A DNA stretch of 64,000 bases from positions 5,840,501-5,904,500 of the forward strand of contig NW_026622919.1 of assembly GCF_023065955.2 (NCBI RefSeq), in the 5' to 3' direction. Below the pieces are notes generated by a model. It had not been told where the DNA came from, did no database searches, and was given only the letters and a program-made list of their open reading frames with translations. This DNA is from Ursus arctos. Its lineage: Eukaryota > Chordata > Mammalia > Carnivora > Ursidae. Made by a program: the position numbers and the translations under genes. This document shows, in pieces, positions 13,101-21,896 of the stretch (positions within the stretch are counted from its first letter, which is position 1; the number at the start of each line of letters is the position of its first letter).

Positions 13101-15756
13101 GTGGGCCCTTCCTGGCTGGGGGCTGAGGCTGGCCCGGGAGCCAGCTCCCACGGGGTCCTTTTCCAGGCGGACCTGCGGGAGTGGCTGTGCGCGCTGGGGC
13201 TGCCGCAGTACCACAAGCAGTTGGTGAGCAGCGGCTACGACTCCATGGGGCTGGTGGCCGACCTCACCTGGGAGGAGCTGCAGGAGATCGGGGTCAACAA
13301 GCTCGGTGAGGACTGCCCTGGGGCCTCCTGGCCGGGCCCCCACGTGCCTCCAAGGGGCTCTAAAACGTTTCAGGGTTCAAGTCCAGGAGGGAGAATGGGG
13401 TCCAGGAGGGACTAGGGTGGCCCTTTGCAGCCCCAGCTGACCCTGTGGCCTCTACCCATCCCCTCTCAGGTCATCAGAAGAAGCTTATGCTGGGAGTGAA
13501 GCGACTGGCCGAGCTCCGGCGGGGCCTGCTTCAGGGGGAGGCCCCAGCGGAAGGTGGCCGCCGGCTAGCCAGAGGCCCAGAGCTGATGGCTATCGAGGGG
13601 CTGGAGAATGGGGATGGTCCGGCTGCAGCTGGCCCACGCCTCCTCACCTTTCAAGGCAGCGAGCTAAGCCCAGAGCTACAGGCAGCCATGGCTGGGGGTG
13701 GCCCTGAGCCACTCCCCCTGCCCCCTGCCCGCTCCCCCAGCCAGGAGAGTATTGGAGCACGCTCTCGAGGGTCTGGTCATTCACAGGAACAGCCTGCCCC
13801 CCCATCTAGTGGTGGAGACTCCAGCACGCCCCAGGAGAGGAACCTTCCAGAGGGCACAGAGCGACCCCCTAAGCTTTGTTCCCCACTTCCTGGCCAAGGG
13901 CCCCCCCCTTATGTGTTTATGTATCCCCAGGGCCCACCCTCCAGCCCAGCCCCAGGGCCACCTCCTGGTGCACCTCGTGCCTTCTCCTACTTGGCTGGTC
14001 CCCCTGCCACTCCTCCGGACCCACCTCGGCCCAAGCGCCGGTCCCACAGCCTGAGCCGCCCTGGCCCTGCTGAGGGGGAAGCAGAGGGGGAGGCTGAAGG
14101 GCCCGCGGGCAGTGCCTTGGGCAGCTATGCCACCCTCACGCGGCGACCGGGACGCAGTGCCCTAGCGCGGACCAGCCCTAGCCCGACCCCAGCTCGAGGG
14201 GCTCCCCGCAGCCAGTCCTTTGCCCTTCGTGCCCGACGCAAAGGCCCACCACCCCCACCCCCTAAACGCCTCAGCTCCGTCTCTGGCCCCACCACGGAGC
14301 TGCCTCCTGTAGATGGAAGCCCGGGGCCGAAGGAGGGGGCCTCTGTGCCCCGAAGGCGAACACTGAGTGAACCAACAGGCCCCTCGGAGCCCCCCGGCCC
14401 TACTGCCCCAACTGGCCCTGTGTCAGACACAGAGGAGGAGGAGCCAGGGCCGGAGGGGACACCCCCATCTCGGGGCAGCTCAGGGGAGGGGCTCCCATTT
14501 GCGGAGGAGGGGAACCTGACCATCAAACAGCGGCCGAAGCCAGCGGGCCCCCCACCCCGGGAGGCGCCTGTGCCCGCCGGCCTGGATTTCAACCTCACGG
14601 AGTCAGACACTGTTAAGCGGAGGCCTAAATGCCGGGAGAGAGAGCCGCTGCAGACGGCACTTCTGGCCTTTGGAGTGGCCAGTGCCACGCCCAGCCCCTC
14701 TGCCCCCCTGCCCTCCCAGACCCCCAGCGAGCCCTCCTCCTCAGCTGCTCCCAGCCCTCCCCGGCCCGACCCTAGCAGCCTTCCAACTCAGGGAGCTCCA
14801 GCCCCTCTTTCTCCCAACCCCCCATCCCAGCCCCCTGCACCCCCCGGCCCTGGGCCTGCTCTGGAGAACGTGGCAGGCAGTCGGCGGCCCGGGGAGACGG
14901 AGCCCCCTGCTTCCCCTGCTGCCCTCATCAAGGTGCCAGGCGCAGGTATGAGGCAGGGCCCATGGGAGGGAGCGTTGTTTGCAGGGGTTGCGTCCGGCAC
15001 ATCTGTCACAGCCAACCTTTTTGTTTCTGCAGGAACGGCCCCCAAGCCTGTGTCTGTGGCCTGCACCCAGCTGGCATTTTCTGGCCCTAAGCTGGCTCCC
15101 CGGCTTGGTCCCCGCCCCGTGCCTCCTCCAAGGCCAGAGAGCACTGGGGCCGTGGGCTCCGGCCGGGCCCAGCAGAGGCTGGAACAGACCAGCTCATCCC
15201 TGGCAGCTGCGTTAAGGGCCGCAGAGAAGAGCATTGGCACTGAGGAGCGAGAGGGGTGAGGGGTGCTGAGCGGGCGGGCAGGGAGGGAGAGGGCTGCCAT
15301 GGAGGAACAGCTCCTCCTAACTCCTCTTCCCTGGGGTCCTGGGAATGGTGGCGTGCACGTGGGGCGGGGGTGGGAGGAGACAGATCCTTAGGCTGTTGGA
15401 AAGGGAGGAGCCCGGTTCTGAAGTCACCCAGATCTGACCAGTGGGGAATCCTGGTGGCTGCCACGTGGAGGCATTGAGCTTGAGCGCATCGCTTCCTCCT
15501 GAGCCCTAATGCCCTCACATCAGGGCCGGGAGCTCCTGCTGCCCCGGGAGGCCATGAGAAGTGTGAGGCACGCAAGGGGCTTGGTGCCAGCCAGGAACTC
15601 AGGCACAGCCCCTGGTCCCCCCACGGCCCATTTTCTGCTCTGACCTGGTTCCCTCCCTGCTGCAGCCCTCCCGGCACCTCCACCAAGCACATTCTGGATG
15701 ACATCAGCACCATGTTTGATGCCCTGGCTGACCAGCTGGATGCCATGCTGGACTGA
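4191..15756 (+). CDS. CASKIN2: CASKIN2, Caskin-2 scaffold protein (complete)
   Basis: Cytoplasmic multidomain scaffold: six ankyrin repeats, an SH3 domain, two SAM domains, a long proline-rich region and the Caskin tail. Coding exons: 4191-4284, 8622-8673, 9202-9299, 9703-9848, 9939-10034, 10119-10249, 10426-10534, 10883-10991, 11204-11298, 11757-12018, 12138-12259, 12350-12410, 12488-12579, 12766-12876, 12955-13056, 13167-13305, 13470-14945, 15033-15255, 15666-15756 (stop TGA). The sizes add to 3609 bp, 1202 codons, which is the human length as I remember it. Every junction has AG/GT and closes the frame. The start [14 protein letters not shown] sits 20 bases into its exon (4171). Caskin-1 binds CASK through a segment Caskin-2 is reported to lack, so CASK binding should not be assumed. 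Nothing looks broken. A tandem acceptor at 12137/12140 could drop one Ala. Confidence 0.97.
4436..4650. repeat. Ancient MIR/L2-type fragments
   Basis: AATCACTTAGCCTCTCTGGG and the following CTCAGTTTCCTCACCTGTAAA are a MIR core in reverse. The next 90 bases (TGTGCCAGGCTTTGTTCTAG ... CCTGCCCTCGTGGAG) resemble the L2 3' end. Confidence 0.65.
4961..5156 (-). repeat. Can-SINE (SINEC), CASKIN2 intron
   Basis: Tail-first on the plus strand (poly-T, AAAGATTTTATTTATT ... CCACCCAGGTGCCCC). It is flanked by a perfect 17-bp TSD, CCTGGGTCTCTAGTCTT, at 4944-4960 and 5157-5173, which indicates a recent insertion. Confidence 0.95.
6165..6262 (+). repeat. MIR fragment
   Basis: ACTTTACAGATAAGGAAACC, CTCAGAGAGGATTAGCGAGT and GCCCAAGGTCACACAGCC follow the MIR core order. 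Confidence 0.75.
6290..6445. repeat. MER5-like DNA transposon fragment
   Basis: CATCAGAATTACCTAGTGAT at one side and GTTCTCCAGGTGACTCTAAA at the other resemble the inverted ends of MER5A-type hAT elements. Diverged; family by eye only. Confidence 0.45.
8030..8135 (+). repeat. MIR fragment
   Basis: CCGTTTTACAGATGAGGACA, GAGTGACTTGCTCGGGATAC and ACACAGCCCGGTGCAG follow the MIR core. Confidence 0.65.
9360..9520 (+). repeat. MIR-like fragment, CASKIN2 intron
   Basis: Diverged sequence with the MIR-type order: CACCTCTTTCATCTTCACAG, then ATACCCCGCTACCCAGATGA and GGAGGCTCAG. Confidence 0.4.
10660..10845 (-). repeat. MIR, reverse orientation, CASKIN2 intron
   Basis: CCTGGGTCAAGCCCCGGTTC, CTTCCATTTCTTCATCTGTA and GGTAGTGGTGAGGATTGGGG are the reverse-complement MIR landmarks in order. 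Confidence 0.75.
11204..12018 (+). other. CASKIN2: CASKIN2 SH3 domain and following linker (two exons)
   Basis: Residues about 281-345 ([16 protein letters not shown] ... [11 protein letters not shown]) form an SH3 fold with RT loop, tryptophan (DGRWKG) and the terminal [10 protein letters not shown] strand. The usual ALYDY motif is ALKDF, so a key peptide-binding aromatic is absent. Caskin SH3 domains are known to be atypical in this way. The second exon continues into a Pro/Ser linker. Confidence 0.9.
11330..11565 (+). repeat. MIR, CASKIN2 intron
   Basis: Nearly full-length: GGCACCTGCTGTGGATCGGG, CACTATCTCATTGAATATCT, GTAACGTAGGTACTATTTAA and TTGGGATTTGAACCCAGGCC. Confidence 0.8.
12134..12140 (+). 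promoter_or_regulatory. CASKIN2: Tandem NAGNAG splice acceptor, CASKIN2
   Basis: The intron ends CCTGCAGCAG. Using the first AG (12137) gives SP-A-GDRN, which matches the human protein as I remember it. Using the second (12140) removes the Ala codon and keeps the frame. Confidence 0.75.
12766..13530 (+). other. CASKIN2: CASKIN2 tandem SAM domains
   Basis: SAM1 covers residues about 490-550 ([20 protein letters not shown] ... [15 protein letters not shown]). SAM2 covers about 561-622 ([18 protein letters not shown] ... [18 protein letters not shown]). Both show the LxxIGV-x-GHRKKI helix-5 signature. Tandem Caskin SAM domains polymerise into filaments in vitro (family knowledge for Caskin-1; inferred here). 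SAM1 spans two exons. SAM2 ends in the first 60 bases of the large exon. Confidence 0.93.
13470..14945 (+). other. CASKIN2: CASKIN2 large proline-rich exon
   Basis: A single 1476-bp exon, residues about 607-1098, starts with the end of SAM2 and is then low-complexity Pro/Ser/Gly/Arg sequence with polyproline stretches ([15 protein letters not shown]), Arg-Ser phosphosite-like motifs ([27 protein letters not shown]) and an acidic [11 protein letters not shown] segment. These are candidate SH3 and 14-3-3 or kinase docking sites, by motif only. The region is probably disordered. Confidence 0.92.
15033..15756 (+). other. CASKIN2: CASKIN2 C-terminal Caskin tail (last two coding exons)
   Basis: Residues about 1099-1202. 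The segment [14 protein letters not shown] is a short amphipathic helix. The end, [20 protein letters not shown] then DAMLD and a TGA stop, matches the conserved Caskin C-terminal domain. The final intron is 15256-15665. The residues at the last junction ([10 protein letters not shown]) differ slightly from the human sequence I remember, which is normal divergence. Confidence 0.93.
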
Positions 15757-16410
15757 GAGCCTCTGGTGGCCTTCAGCCGCGCCCAGCGTGACCTGCAGGG
15801 CCTGCTGCCTTCGCCCTGGCGCAGAAGCTCGTGCTGCCCGAGCAGGGTCCGTCCTGCCACTCCAGGCCCACGGCTGTCAGCGCTGCAGTGCCGGGGGGCA
15901 GTCTCCACGGGAGGCTGAGGGGACTTGTCAGCAGCTGACATCTCAGCAGAGCCCCCTCCTGGTGTGTAATCTGACCAGACAGCCCTGCCCTGTGGACAGG
16001 GACCCGGCAGGAGCTTCCTCCCCCCGGAGAAGGAGGTGGCTGCAGGGATCCTGGGGTGTTCCCCCTGCCCTTCCCCACCTCCAAGGTCTCCATCCCTCGC
16101 CAAGGACCTCCTGACACCTGCTATGCTGTCTGGGCACACAAGGAGGCTGCAGAAGGCTGTGTGTCTGACCGGGGCCGCACAGATGTACACAGGACATGTA
16201 AATAAGTGGCCAGGGGCTTGCTCTCCGAGGTGGTGGCTGAGCCCCGGCCCACCCTGCCCCTGCCCCTGCCGGCCCTCAGTGAGGCAAAGCTGGCAGGGGT
16301 GGGGCCAGGGGGATTAACAGATCCCTGAAGTCCAACCTTTTTCAACTGTAAATGTTATTTTTTAAGCAGAGAGAAATGCATATATTTTAAATGGAATTTA
16401 TTCTATCTAT
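15757..16410 (+). other. CASKIN2: CASKIN2 3' UTR (end approximate)
   Basis: Non-coding sequence after the stop ends in an AT-rich segment near 16340-16405. No canonical AATAAA lies on the plus strand before 16410, so cleavage must use a variant hexamer here or further on (AATACA at 16783 is one candidate). The minus strand carries AATAAA at 16402-16397 within this segment, which could serve the convergent TMEM94 gene. Confidence 0.6.
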
Positions 16411-16759
16411 AACCGCCTGAGAGGACACGAGGAAGGGGCTTTAGGCCACTGCAAGAGTGCGCATGGCTCGCCTCGGGGCTGGAAGCCTGATCTGGGTGGC
16501 CCAGGCCCCGGCTCTGTAACCATTAACCTCTTATCCCAACTAACCCCAATGAAAGTGTCATTCCACGTGATCGGGCTGTGTGTTTGGATCTGTGCCACGG
16601 ACCTCTGAGCCCAGGGTTCTCGCCCGGGCCAGACCCGAGGGCTCCTGCCAGTGGGGAAGGAGCAAGGCTTGGACCCTCCCCTCCCCTTTGGGGCTCCCTC
16701 ACCGGCCAGAGCCTTGGGTGGGCCCCTGAGCGGCTGCCTCATGGACCAGCCACAGATTT

Positions 16760-17503
16760 TTCTTAAGCAATTTACGAGTTTTAATACAAACCAGTCTACA
16801 TTCATTCCTAAAAGGCTCATTTCCAGTAAAAAATATACACCAGTAAAAACATTCTCACAGGAGAACTAGGGCAGGGGGCCAAAAGGAGCCCTGGGCCGTA
16901 TCCCCAAGACTGACACTCCAGGCCAGCTTGAAGGCAGGCACAGGAAGAGGTTCCAGGGCAAGGCAAAGGGTCGTCTTCATCTTCAGGTCTGAGCTTGAGG
17001 CTCCCCTACAGAGGCAGGGAAGGAAAGTATGCGACCACCTCCAGGGCCCTGCCCCAGGAAGACAGGTGGGGCACAGAGAGGGTGCACGGCTGCTGCCTTC
17101 CACAATGGCCTGTCTGGACCTCCCACAGCTGCTGCCATGGAGGTCCCAGCCCCCCAGGTTCATGGCTCTGCCCGGAGACCCAACAGTAGAGGGCCCCGGG
17201 TTAAGAGACCCTAAAGGAGGCAGCCTGCAGGTGGAAGAGGCTAAGGGCCCCTCTGCTAAGTGCACTAGGTCATACATTCAAGACCAGACTGTCCTGATGC
17301 CGAGGCCACGGCCCACCAGCATCTCCGCAGTGAGCTCTGGGGGGGTCAGGACGACAGCCGGATCTGACGCGGAGCTGGGCCTGCCTTGCCACAGGGCGTG
17401 AGACGAAACCCTGAAACATTCATGATACCAACATCCCAGATTCAGAAACTGGTCTGGCTTTAGCCCCGGGACCAGCTCAACGAGGACCACTGTGACCAAT
17501 GGC
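16760..17503 (-). other. TMEM94: TMEM94 3' UTR with ATTAAA signal
   Basis: Sequence downstream of the TMEM94 TGA (17506-17504) on the minus strand. An ATTAAA polyadenylation hexamer is read at 16785-16780, so cleavage near 16755-16770 is likely. A second, canonical AATAAA at 16402-16397 would extend the transcript into the CASKIN2 3' UTR. Confidence 0.65.
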
Positions 17504-20043
17504 TCAGAAGGGGGAGTTCATGCCCAGCTTAGTTTCAAACTGCAGTTTCTGCCGCTTCTGGTAGCGAACCCGGACCCTGGTGGGGCAGGAAAGGAGAGCC
17601 CGGGTTAGAGCAGAAGCCAGACGGGGGACAGGGCAGGACCCCAGAGGAGGAGGGAAGTCCAGGGAGCAGAGGCAAGTGGGGAGCCGTGCCCAGGAGGTTA
17701 TAGGCCTGGGGCACGAGCCTGAGCCCAGAGGGCGTGCCCTGCTGGTGGCTCACCGGATCTCATGCAGCTTCACGATCTCGTTGGTGACCACCACAAGGAC
17801 CAGGGAGAGGCAGCCCAGGAGCCATGTCAGCAGAGGCACGTCCTCCAGGCCAAAGTGGACGTGGCTGTCCCTGTGTGTCCACAGCTGCAGGTCCACTGCC
17901 GTCTGGACCACCTGCCCCAGCAGGCTGCAGGGAGAGGTGGCAGCCCTGCGTGAACCTGGGCCTTCTTGCTTCCTTCCCTTTCTCAGTACGAGTAGCTCAA
18001 GGAGGGCAGCAACCGACCTCTGGTTCAACTCCCTGAAGCAGGACTTCAAACCCCAGTCCTGCCAAAGGCCCCTGCCCCTCCCCGACCTCCATCCGCAGAT
18101 ACTCACACCACAGGCACGGTCACGGCCCACCAGAGGTTTGTCAGGGGGCTCTTTCTCCACAGGGGCTTGGTGCGATGCACGTGGGTGATAGAAATGAAGA
18201 CTGGAGAAAACAGGGTCAGTGGGGGGGCGTCAGACCTCCCTCCACCCGAGTCCTTGCCCCCCGGGTGCCCCCCCAGCCCCCCCACCGGCCGCTCCCTGGG
18301 AGCCCCTCACCCGTGTGCAGGACGATGAGGGCGGCGGTGAGCTTCTGAGCTGTCAGCAGCCCGTTGGCAAAGTCGTCAAACCAGGCTGGAGCTGTGTCGG
18401 CATGACTGCCAAAGCAAGGGGTGGCCTCAGCCCTCGCTGCGCCCCGGGAAAGTTGGGGGGGGGCGGGCAGGGTCAGGACCCACCTGCGCAGCATGATGGA
18501 GGAGCAGTTGGTGAGGTTGCGGGCCCGGGAGCTGTCACAGACGCTCTGCAGCGTGAAGCCAAAGCAGACAAGGCAGGAGCTGATGGTGAGGCTGAATTTG
18601 AGCAAGAAGCAGAGCAGGAAGTAGTGCTGGGTCTGCAGAGAGAAGGGAGGCCGGTCACTCCCGCGGCCACCGCCCCGCTGGCACCACGGGCACTGGGCTC
18701 CACGCGCGCTTCAGGAAACGTGCAGGCCGGGGGAAGAGGATCCTTCCCTCCCACCACCTCCCCTTCGGTTGGGAGAAGTTCTGACAGCAGCCCCCATCTC
18801 TCCCTGGAGCCTCGGCCCCCTCCGCACCCATGTTCCTCAGGAAAGGCCCAGGCACACTGGGCTCCGCATTGCTCACCTTCTTAGGAATGGACTGAAGGTT
18901 CTTCCCTGTGGCCATAGACATGATGGAGCTATGGGGGGGCTTCCCCAGCAAAGAGATGCTGAAAAGGAGGGACTGGGTGAAGGCTGGTGACTGTGACCCT
19001 CTGGCTCCCAATTCCCACGTGGGAAGCCTTTCAGGAGTTTTGGGAGTGAGGGCAGGTCTGGGGGGAGATGGGATAAGACAAGGGAGAGTCCCCCCCAGTG
19101 TCTCCTGTGCCGGGCTCGTGAGCACTGAGCAGGTCTCGCAGACCCTGGCCTGCCCCGCCTGCCTGGCCCCGGAGGGGCAGCCTGACTCTCACCTGAGCAG
19201 AGGGTAGCAAAAGCAGGACAGCCACAGGATGTCGGTGGTGCTGAGCAGCGGCGGCAGCTGAACCAGGCAAGACAGGAACTAGACCAGGAGAGCCCAGCAA
19301 GCAGGATTAGGTTCTGGCAAACAGTAGGATGCCGGGAGCCCCAGGGCTGCCTTGCCCTGTGCCCAGACATGCCCAGAGGATCTGGGGCCACAGGGGCTGC
19401 GGTTCTGCCAATGGGGTCATTTCCAAAAGCCCAGGGGTTCCACAGAGGCATGGGGCCCCCTAGGCCATGCAGCATCCTCCCAGCCTGCCACCCCAGATTT
19501 CAGTGGGGCCTTGGGGGGGGGTGCCTGTGCAGGCCCCCGCTCACCTGGATGACCACCAGGGTCAGCTGGCACTGCAGCAGGAAGAGGAAGCACTTGCGAA
19601 TGCCGTAGGTGGCGTGCCGCGCCTAGGGACCGGGAGGGACAGATTGTGGCCGGGCCTACAGCTGACAAATCTCAGCCAAGAGCCAGATGCCCCAGATGCT
19701 CCTGCTAGGGAAGGGTGGAGGCAAATGAAACCGCCGGGGAGAGCCTCCCTTGGAGGGAAATCGGCCCCTGGGAGCCCAGATGGATCTGGTGTCCCTCTTC
19801 CCCACACCACGTGGCACCCCCATCCCTGCCCCCTCCACCTGCCCAGCCCCCACCTGCTCAATGAGCCGGATGATGCTGATGGTCTCCTCCTGGCGAAAGG
19901 TCAGGGAGCAGGGGAGGCTGTTGAGCTGCCCCGAGAGCTGTAGGGGAGAAAGGCCATCCGAGGCCTGGGCCATGCTGGTGCTGGTGGCGTAGCCAAAGGT
20001 CTCCCAGGAGCAGCGGGATGGGTACAGGGGATCCAGGGCAATG
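17504..20043 (-). other. TMEM94: TMEM94 C-terminal six-helix membrane bundle
   Basis: Residues about 1020-1358. Six hydrophobic segments: about 1092-1115 (CFLFLLQCQLTLVVIQFLSC), 1118-1143, 1169-1192 (FLLCFLLKFSLTISSCLVCF), 1232-1253, 1266-1287 (WWAVTVPVVLLGQVV) and 1305-1327 (LTWLLGCLSLVLVVV). This matches TM5-TM10 of P-type ATPases. An NLTNCSS glycosylation sequon lies in the loop before the eighth helix. The short basic tail is RVRVRYQKRQK then LQFETKLGMNSPF. Confidence 0.88.
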
Positions 20044-21808
20044 CTGCTCAGTGTAGGGGCAAAGCATAGGCATCAGCCACACTCTGCAAACATCCCATCT
20101 CCCATGGGACTAGGCAAGCACCCACCCCCTCTCTCCCCACCGTGCCCAGGTCTGCTGGTCCCAACCATAGCCAGATCAGCCACGGAATAGGCCCCAGCCC
20201 CAACAAACCCCCACTCTAGGGCGTCCCCCTGACCTGATGTCACTCTGGAGGAAAAGGCAGCTGTTCCTCACATTGGCAGAGCTGCCCAGGCAGCAGGTCA
20301 CCTCCCCATATTCCTGCATGATCTTGATCATCTCACACATGGCTGAGGGGGCAGAGTCGGGGGGCACCGAGTCAGGTGGGTGGAGCCCTGTGTGAGGCTC
20401 CGGGGAGAGACTCAGGGCAGGAGAGCAGGAGACAGGGGAAAGCAGGCCCCTCTTTGGGGACAGTCCTCCCCCCAAGAGCGTGAATATTATATTACTATCA
20501 CTTCTGACTACCTAGAAAGGGCACACCCACAGCTCCAGTCCCCCACGTTCCCCGGCTCCTCCCAGCTCAGGTTGCTCGGCTCCCTGCATGGGACATCCAA
20601 AGCTCCTGCAGAGCCCACTGGGAACCCAGGCCTGCTTAGTAGCTCTGGCTGTGGTACTCACTCTCGGGGGTGCAGTCGGTGAACAGGGGCACTAGCAGGG
20701 GCACGTTGTCAATGTTCTGGAGGTGGGGGCGCACCTGGTGGATACCGCGTGGCAGCTTGGCCTGCAGGGAGCAGGGATGTCAGTAGCCTCAGGGTCTGGA
20801 GAAGGGTCTCTCCCTCCTTCCCTCCCTTCCTCCCTTCTCTGGACCGGCCAGTCCACTACCTCGGGGGGCCAAGGAGCACAGACCCTGTCATCCTACCCGG
20901 TTGCAGTCCTCCAGGAAGCTGGGGAGGTCGCTGTCTGTAGGCTGGAAGCTAATGAGGTCTGAGTGACCCTCCTCCTCCATCAGAAGGAGCCCTTCTGCAT
21001 CATCTCGGGACACTGTGGGGATGAAAACCTGTCCCTCACCTTGGAGTCAGCCTTCTGCGGGCCCTTGCTTGCCCCGAAGATGGCAGAGAACTTCCTGCTT
21101 CGGGTCTCCTCTCCTCCACTATCAACTGTTGTTACCGTAGGGAGACGAGAGCCATTTTCCAAGGGAATGTACTTCTTGGGAGGGATCAGTGGAGGCTCTT
21201 TCTAGCTGTAGCTCCAAGGAGGGGGAACTGCCCACACCCGCCTCGTCCCCACCACAAACCTGTGTGCCCTTACCCTGATTCAGGTCATCATGCAGGGAGC
21301 CAGCATGGCTGGGGCTGGAGGGGGGGATCTCAGAACCAGGCATGTCACCATTGGGCGTGAGGGAGATGTGGCAGTTCCAGCCTGTCTCCAGGCCCATCTT
21401 TTCTGCAAACACCTGCAAAAGGCAGATGGCAATGAACAGATGGGCCCGCGAGCCCACAGGAGAAAGGGCCAGTGGCAGCAGAGTGGGATGGCTCTCCCCA
21501 CCTTGCTTTTGAGCTCATCCTCCAAAGAGAAGTAGACGAAGCGGATACAGGCATTGACCAGCCCGTCGATGAGGCGCACGATGTCCAACCGGGCCTGGTA
21601 CTGGGAGGACACCATGCCCATGAAGATCTGGCCGCTCAGGGCCTGCATGCAGTCTTCCTTCTCCAGCACCTCCCCGATCCCTTCTTCAGGTAGGCACAAG
21701 GCACAAAGCCCAGCCAGGACACCCAGGAACCAGCAGATTCCAGGAGGCAGCCCAGGCCACACACACAGATGCCACACCCAAATCAATGAGCATGTCGGCC
21801 CCAGGGGA

Positions 21809-21848
<40 letters not shown>

Positions 21849-21853
21849 CCGCG

Positions 21854-21896
<43 letters not shown>

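Noticed and set aside
13445..15259. A stand-alone 604-codon gene starting at 13445
   Set aside because: It is the big CASKIN2 exon read through the flanking intron ends; the apparent ATG is intronic.
15087..16190. 367-codon minus-strand open frame across CASKIN2's last exons
   Set aside because: Antisense to confirmed CASKIN2 coding sequence and 3' UTR. Composition is the mirror of Pro/Ser-rich coding, with no domain.
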